DNA of 64,000 bases from Pseudomonas capeferrum. GTDB taxonomy: Bacteria; Pseudomonadota; Gammaproteobacteria; Pseudomonadales; Pseudomonadaceae. The first letter of the stretch is position 1. Each line of letters opens with the position of its first letter. Shown here piece after piece: positions 59,225 through 64,000 of this stretch. Below the pieces are notes generated by a model. It was not told the origin of the DNA. It did not search any database and worked only from the letters and a program-made list of their open reading frames with translations. The stretch lies in NCBI RefSeq assembly GCF_000731675.1, contig NZ_JMIT01000001.1, positions 2,748,651 through 2,812,650 on the forward strand, written 5' to 3'. Both the position numbers and the translations under genes were made by a program.

Positions 59225-59279
59225 GGCGGCTTCCTTTTCTGTTGTTGTGGAAGGGCGCCAGTAAAGCGGGGTTCAGCTT

Positions 59280-59303
59280 GGGAGTGATAGTCAGGTCACT
59301 CCC
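59280..59303 (-). other. Intercistronic hairpin between monooxygenase and nitrilase
   Basis: GGGAGTGA / TCACTCCC arms with an eight-base loop, within the 147-bp gap. No T tract follows, so mRNA processing or partial attenuation is as likely as termination. Confidence 0.45.
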
Positions 59304-59371
59304 ATACACTCGTAGGGAAAAAGAGCACACATTGAAGGAAAGTTCCTACTTACGGACTACCCGTGCCCGCA

Positions 59372-61306
59372 TTACCGCACTTGATAATGGGGATAATGCT
59401 CCAGGGTGAAGCCACCATTGAACGTTGCTGCCGTGCGATCGCAGAGGTTGATAACGGTATCGACCGCCGTACGCAGACATGGCTCGGTCCAACCTGCGTC
59501 AACAGAGAAGGACTCTCCCGCCAGGTAAAGGCCAGAAGCAGCACTCAGGTCGCGGTTGTACTTCATCAGCCTAACCGCATCGTAATATGTGCCAGCTCTA
59601 TACAGCTTTGCACAGCCGAGGGCATTTCTATCTGTCATCCAACGCTGTATGCAGATATTTCGAGTATCTATATAAGGGGATATTGCCTCCCCCATGTTGG
59701 AGCAGCGCAGGAGAATTCGGTCGAGTTCCTTGATGCATTTGTGGGCCAATTCCCCGTCAGATAATGCACCCAATTTGGTTGCATCATCTTCCCATGTGTA
59801 ACTGAGCAAGATGCAGTCATCGGGGTAGCTTTCGTTGTAGCGATAAGCATAAACATCATGAACGAAGCTGTCAGTGACCAGTATCTGCGGGAGCGTCAAA
59901 TTGGAGTCGAGGAAGCTTTTCTTCAGTGGGGCGTAGACCTTGCAACTCGTTTCCCAATGGGCATGCTTCCAAGCATCAATGATCGGTTGTGGCAGAATCT
60001 CCCTATTGAAACCACTGATTTGTATCTGGGTTTCAATTAGCCAGGAAGGGGTGGTAAGAATCACGCTGTCGAATTCATCATCCAAGCGCTGGCTGTGTTC
60101 CGGATTACTTTGCTGCCAGTGATATTCGACCCGGATACGGCCATCAGGTAGCTTGTGCAACCCGCAGACTGAACTATTAGTCAGCAGGCCATTGGGTCGT
60201 TGAATTAAGTGGTCATACAGCGATGTGCCTTGTATGCCGACCTCCATGAACAGAAGACAGTCATCCATCGATGCCAGACCGAGATAGGATGGCCCCTGAA
60301 ACATGAGCCCTTTGCTATCAGGTAGACGGCCGGCCCCTAAATAAGGTGCTGCGTACGGTATGCCGCTTTCATCAACCCGCCCGTGTACCAATTGCAAATG
60401 GCTGCTGAAACCAAAGATCGCGGTACGAAGCGGATACAAGCAACAAACGTCGTAAAATGCTCCCCAACTGCCATCACCGATGCCGATCGCGTAGAAAATT
60501 GCCGACTCGTCGCTGTTCATGCCTAACCCGCCGAAGTCTTCCGGACGTTCAGGACTCCAGTTTTCCAGGGCAGGCAATTGCACCAGATCACGAAATGACA
60601 GGCGGTGATAGCGTTCCACGATGGCAGACCACATCGACTCCCATTCCCGTGTGCCATAGTGAGCAGCGACCTGAGCGGCGAACTGCTCAGCAAAGCGCCG
60701 CCATTTGTTATAGACCCTCTGCAGCGTGAGCGTGGGCGGTGGCGTCAGCCCCTCTGGGTTACGCCATAACAACAACGTGGGCTCACCCTTCCCATCCAAT
60801 TGCCCCTCTCGGAGATAGATTCCGGTGGCATTCACCCAAGGTGTACCGGGATTGGGAAAGTCGGAAAGGCGCAACTCGAACAAACTGGCGTAGTAGGCCA
60901 TGAGCGAGCATCCGTCCTTGGGCGCCTCTCCTGTCCTGTTGAAGAACGGCATGCGCATGGCCCCCATCTCGAATGGGGTAGTAGGATGTTTGTGATCTCC
61001 AAGCGTGTTGACCACTGTCAAATGACGCCCGCCTATACGCTGCGACTGCTCAATCAAGGTGATATGGGTAAAACCGCAGCGCAACAGCTCCCGTGCCACA
61101 GTCAAACCAGTAACACCGGCGCCGATAATGCATATCCGATGATCCGGTTGGGTGGCACGGGCTATACCTCCCGCTTGACTGATCAAACGGCGGTAATCAA
61201 AACAAAGGTCCGGTGGATTGGGATAACGTGCAGCCCATGGCAGGGACGGGGCTGAAGGCTCGATGGCCAAGTGAGCGGGGTGGTTGTGCGTTGATCCAAT
61301 AGTCAT
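59372..61306 (-). CDS. Flavin L-amino acid 2-monooxygenase-like enzyme
   Basis: 644-aa FAD enzyme of the tryptophan/phenylalanine/lysine 2-monooxygenase group. The dinucleotide motif is ICIIGAGVTGLTVARELLRCGF, then GGRHLTV and EMGAMRMP with the conserved Met-Arg-Met-Pro that contacts the amino acid carboxylate. The C-terminal part has LLSYTWEDDATKLGAL and SGLYLAGESFSVDAGWTEPCLRTAVDTV. Such enzymes decarboxylate an L-amino acid to the amide. The start MTIGSTHNHPAHL is tentative. The gene is notably AT-richer than the core. Substrate not deducible. Confidence 0.85.
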   Translation of the reverse strand: MTIGSTHNHPAHLAIEPSAPSLPWAARYPNPPDLCFDYRRLISQAGGIARATQPDHRICIIGAGVTGLTVARELLRCGFTHITLIEQSQRIGGRHLTVVNTLGDHKHPTTPFEMGAMRMPFFNRTGEAPKDGCSLMAYYASLFELRLSDFPNPGTPWVNATGIYLREGQLDGKGEPTLLLWRNPEGLTPPPTLTLQRVYNKWRRFAEQFAAQVAAHYGTREWESMWSAIVERYHRLSFRDLVQLPALENWSPERPEDFGGLGMNSDESAIFYAIGIGDGSWGAFYDVCCLYPLRTAIFGFSSHLQLVHGRVDESGIPYAAPYLGAGRLPDSKGLMFQGPSYLGLASMDDCLLFMEVGIQGTSLYDHLIQRPNGLLTNSSVCGLHKLPDGRIRVEYHWQQSNPEHSQRLDDEFDSVILTTPSWLIETQIQISGFNREILPQPIIDAWKHAHWETSCKVYAPLKKSFLDSNLTLPQILVTDSFVHDVYAYRYNESYPDDCILLSYTWEDDATKLGALSDGELAHKCIKELDRILLRCSNMGEAISPYIDTRNICIQRWMTDRNALGCAKLYRAGTYYDAVRLMKYNRDLSAASGLYLAGESFSVDAGWTEPCLRTAVDTVINLCDRTAATFNGGFTLEHYPHYQVR

Positions 61307-61413
61307 GTTCTCATGTTCGCCAAGGGGTTGGGGAACATGAGAATGGCGGAGCTTACGTAGGCAAGAGCGGTGTTTATTTAATACCACTCGATGCTGACCC
61401 AACGTATTCACGG

Positions 61414-61442
61414 GGCAAGTCGGAATGATGCTCCGACTTGCC
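61414..61442 (-). terminator. Hairpin after the acetolactate-synthase gene
   Basis: GGCAAGTCGGA / TCCGACTTGCC perfect 11-bp arms with a seven-base loop. It separates the core gene from the accessory cluster. Confidence 0.75.
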
Positions 61443-61460
61443 TCGCAAAGGGGTTAGGCC

Positions 61461-63104
61461 TTACACCGCCAGCGCGCGCTCACGCAGCTCGCTGTTGAGG
61501 ATGCGGTCGTTCTCGCTGTAGTCGACCGGGCAGTCGATCACGTGCACACCTGGGGTCTTGATGCAGTGCTCGAGCAGCGGCAGCAAGCCTTCGGCGCTAT
61601 CCACGCGGTGGCCATTGGCACCGTAGGCTTCGGCGTATTTGACGAAGTCCGGGTTACCGTAGTCCAGGCCGAAATCGGTGAACCCCATGTTCGCCTGCTT
61701 CCAGCGGATCATGCCGTAGCCGTCGTCACGCAGAATCACCACGGTAACGTGCATGCCCAGACGGACTGCAGTTTCCAGCTCCTGGCTGTTCATCATGAAG
61801 CCGCCGTCGCCGCACACCGAGATCACCGGGCGGTCCGGGTACACCAGGTGCGCCGCCATGGCCGACGGCAGGCCAGCGCCCATGGTCGCCAGGGCGTTGT
61901 CGAGCAGCACGGTGTTGGGCTTGTGCGCCTTGTAGTTGCGGGCGAACCAGATCTTGTAGATGCCGTTGTCCAAAGCCACGATGCCTTCGGAAGGCAGCAC
62001 GCGACGGATGTCGGCCACCAGGCGCTGCGGGTAGATCGGGAAGCGGTCATCGTCGCCGCCTTCGGCGATTTGGGCTTCGTTGGCTTCACGGATGGCCATC
62101 AGGCGGGTGAAGTCCCAGTGCGAGGTGTCGCCCAGGCCTTCGGCGATCTGCCAGACGGCGTTGGCGATGTCGCCGATCACTTCGACCTGTGGGAAGTACA
62201 CGGCATCGACTTCGGCGGAGCGGAAGCTGATGTGAATGACTTCAGTGCCGCCACGGACCATGAAGAACGGCGGCTTTTCGATCACATCGTGGCCGATGTT
62301 GATGATCAGGTCGGCGGCTTCGATCGCACGGTGCACGAAGTCACCGGACGACAGCGCAGCGTTACCCAGGAAGCGCGGGCTGCGCTCGTCGACCACGCCC
62401 TTGCCCAACTGAGTGGTGACGAATGGGATACCGGTCTTGTCGATCAATTGCTTGAGGACCTTGGCGGTCATCTTGCGGTTGGCACCGGCGCCGATCACCA
62501 GGATCGGGCTGCGCGCGGTGCGCAGTTTCTCGATGGCGGCTTCGATGGCCACATGTTCGGCCAGCGGACGACGGTGCAGGCTGCGGGGGATCGGCATGGC
62601 ATCGGTCTGCTCGGCAGCGATGTCTTCCGGCAGCTCCAGGTGCACGGCACCGGGCTTTTCCTCTTCGGCCAGGCGGAACGCTTCACGCATGCGCGAAGGG
62701 ATGTTGTCGGCCGAGGCGAACTGGTGGGTGTACTTGGTGATGGGGTCCATCATGCCGCACACGTCGATGATCTGGAAGCGGCCCTGTTTGGACTTCTTGA
62801 TCGGCTTCTGGCCGGTAATCATCATCATCGGCATGCCGCCGAGGTAGGCGTAGGCACTGGCGGTAACCAGGTTGGTCGCGCCGGGGCCGAGGGTCGACAG
62901 GCTGACGCCGGTCTTGCCGGTCAGGCGGCCATAGGTAGCGGCCATGAAGCCCGCGGATTGCTCGTGACGGGTCAGTACCAGCTTGATCTTCGACTTGCGC
63001 AGGGATTCCAGCAGGTCGAGGTTCTCCTCACCGGGAATGCCGAACACATACTCGACACCTTCGTTTTCCAGGCATTGCACAACGACATCGGCGGCCTTGG
63101 CCAT
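61461..63104 (-). CDS. Acetolactate synthase-like TPP enzyme
   Basis: 547-aa thiamine-diphosphate enzyme. The activating Glu is in LTRHEQSAGFMA, the TPP/Mg motif is VCGDGGFMMNSQELETAVRLGMHVTVVILRDDGYG. It is annotated in P. putida as a large-subunit acetolactate synthase, but no ilvH small-subunit gene is adjacent and the protein resembles the single-subunit catabolic type, so the product could be acetolactate made for acetoin or another carboligation. The ATG at 63104 (MAKAADVVVQCLENEGVEYVFG) replaces a longer, non-family extension. Confidence 0.88.
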   Translation of the reverse strand: MAKAADVVVQCLENEGVEYVFGIPGEENLDLLESLRKSKIKLVLTRHEQSAGFMAATYGRLTGKTGVSLSTLGPGATNLVTASAYAYLGGMPMMMITGQKPIKKSKQGRFQIIDVCGMMDPITKYTHQFASADNIPSRMREAFRLAEEEKPGAVHLELPEDIAAEQTDAMPIPRSLHRRPLAEHVAIEAAIEKLRTARSPILVIGAGANRKMTAKVLKQLIDKTGIPFVTTQLGKGVVDERSPRFLGNAALSSGDFVHRAIEAADLIINIGHDVIEKPPFFMVRGGTEVIHISFRSAEVDAVYFPQVEVIGDIANAVWQIAEGLGDTSHWDFTRLMAIREANEAQIAEGGDDDRFPIYPQRLVADIRRVLPSEGIVALDNGIYKIWFARNYKAHKPNTVLLDNALATMGAGLPSAMAAHLVYPDRPVISVCGDGGFMMNSQELETAVRLGMHVTVVILRDDGYGMIRWKQANMGFTDFGLDYGNPDFVKYAEAYGANGHRVDSAEGLLPLLEHCIKTPGVHVIDCPVDYSENDRILNSELRERALAV

Positions 63105-63349
63105 CTTGCTCTCTACCTCAAGTGATAGGACGGTGAAAGTCCATAAATGCGCAGCACGGCACGCTGGCATCGCTCTATCCGGGCGCGAGGTTGCCCCGAA
63201 CCTAAGTCTTGACGCAGGCTAGGCAGGGCAAAGTCACGTGTACGAACAGGATTAATTGTCGCACCCTTGAGCGCAGTTGAAGAGGTACAGGACGGACAAA
63301 ACATCTTTGCCGGGAGACAGGGCTATAGCTATAAAAACGCCGCAAAGAC

Positions 63350-63383
63350 AAAACCCCTACCTGCTTGCGCAGATAGGGGTTTT
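63350..63383 (-). terminator. Terminator of the rRNA operon
   Basis: AAAACCCCTA / TAGGGGTTTT arms immediately downstream of 5S on the minus strand, followed by a U-rich stretch. Confidence 0.88.
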
Positions 63384-63392
63384 GCGAAATGA

Positions 63393-63508
63393 ATCTTGAC
63401 GATGACCTACTCTCACATGGGGAGACCCCACACTACCATCGGCGATGCATCGTTTCACTACTGAGTTCGGGATGGGATCAGGTGGTTCCAATGCTCTATG
63501 GTCGTCAA
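63393..63508 (-). rRNA. rrf: 5S ribosomal RNA
   Basis: 116-nt match to the pseudomonad 5S sequence, read on the minus strand from TTGACGACCATAGAGC to GGTCATCGTCAAGAT, with the conserved CCCATCCCGAACTCAG loop. Ends are set by the terminal helix and may be off by one or two bases. Confidence 0.95.
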
Positions 63509-63642
63509 GAAATTCTGTTGCCAGAACGTCCAGATGGACAGCCTAGCGAATTCGGATATGTGATGTTGTGATGTACATTCGAACTTTCGGTTCGTGCGTC
63601 TTCACCACCGCAATCTGCAGGAGCAAATTGCTTGGGTGTTAT

Positions 63643-64000
63643 ATGGTCAAGCCTCACGGGCAATTAGTATTGGTTAGCTCAACGCCTCACAGCGCTTACA
63701 CACCCAACCTATCAACGTCGTAGTCTTCGACGGCCCTTTAGGGGATTCTAGATCCCAGTGAGATCTCATCTTGAGGCAAGTTTCCCGCTTAGATGCTTTC
63801 AGCGGTTATCTCTTCCGAACATAGCTACCCGGCAATGCCACTGGCGTGACAACCGGAACACCAGAGGTTCGTCCACTCCGGTCCTCTCGTACTAGGAGCA
63901 GCCCCTCTCAAATCTCAAACGTCCACGGCAGATAGGGACCGAACTGTCTCACGACGTTCTAAACCCAGCTCGCGTACCACTTTAAATGGCGAACAGCCAT
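63643..64000 (-). rRNA. rrl: 23S ribosomal RNA, 3' end (partial)
   Basis: The minus strand ends in ...CTAATTGCCCGTGAGGCTTGACCAT, the 3' terminus of Pseudomonas 23S. Conserved domain VI sequence including the sarcin-ricin loop (AGTACGAGAGGACC) is present. The gene runs off the right edge of the window. Confidence 0.95.

Noticed and set aside
63389..63571. 60-aa frame across the 5S gene
   Set aside because: It lies in the 5S rRNA complement and has no coding evidence.

Overview
The window comes from a fluorescent pseudomonad of the Pseudomonas putida group. This rests on gene content, high GC, REP/BIME repeats with GCGGG..CCCGC or GGAGCGGCC..GGCCGCTCC arms, and gene order: tolQ-ybgC-ruvBAC-yebC-aspS-dps-oprD-proS, dinB-initiator tRNAs-A-PG synthase, kup-rimO, dctA-phoQ-phoP-oprH and nrdA-nrdB blocks, which are known in the same order in P. 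putida and P. aeruginosa. All identifications were made by reading the sequence; no database search was run.

Layout. 1-8.8 kb is core: tolQ (cut by the window edge), ybgC, ruvBAC, yebC, aspS, a zinc-ribbon protein, a ribbon-helix-helix protein, a Dps-type protein, a membrane-anchored cold-shock protein, slyX and a HIT protein. 8.8-15.5 kb holds a long regulatory region, oprD, proS, a lipoprotein, LexA-controlled dinB and three tandem initiator tRNA-Met units exactly 211 bp apart. 15.7-25.8 kb holds a lipid-aminoacylation pair (A-PG synthase and hydrolase), kup, rimO, an acetyltransferase, a degenerate RluF-like protein, yehS and trmO. 25.8-34.2 kb holds dctA with a sigma-54 promoter and tandem palindromes, phoPQ-oprH with a four-fold PhoP-box array, a dienelactone hydrolase, a phosphopantetheinyl transferase and an RstAB-like two-component pair. 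34.2-39.6 kb holds nrdA and nrdB, each preceded by its own pair of NrdR boxes 31 bp apart.

40-51.7 kb is mainly a hexuronate (glucuronate/galacturonate) utilisation locus: an OprD-family porin, uronate dehydrogenase, an SMP-30 lactonase, a TRAP transporter, an EamA transporter, an aldose-epimerase-like protein and an ExuT-type transporter. A FadR/GntR-type operator, TTGTACGACAA or close variants, lies just downstream of the porin and udh promoters and upstream of exuT, so these units are probably one regulon controlled by a GntR regulator outside the window.

51.7-56 kb holds a LysR regulator, an unusual FMN/FAD/2Fe-2S fusion reductase, a glutathione transferase and a UPF0149 protein. 56.1-61.3 kb is a visibly AT-richer accessory cluster on the minus strand: a flavin L-amino-acid 2-monooxygenase-like enzyme, a nitrilase-family amidase, an unrecognised membrane protein made of two homologous halves, and an L-asparaginase-like enzyme. 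It looks like a complete amino acid -> amide -> acid + ammonia pathway with its own transporter, and is the best candidate here for an undescribed system. The window ends with an acetolactate-synthase-like gene, 5S rRNA and the 3' end of 23S rRNA.
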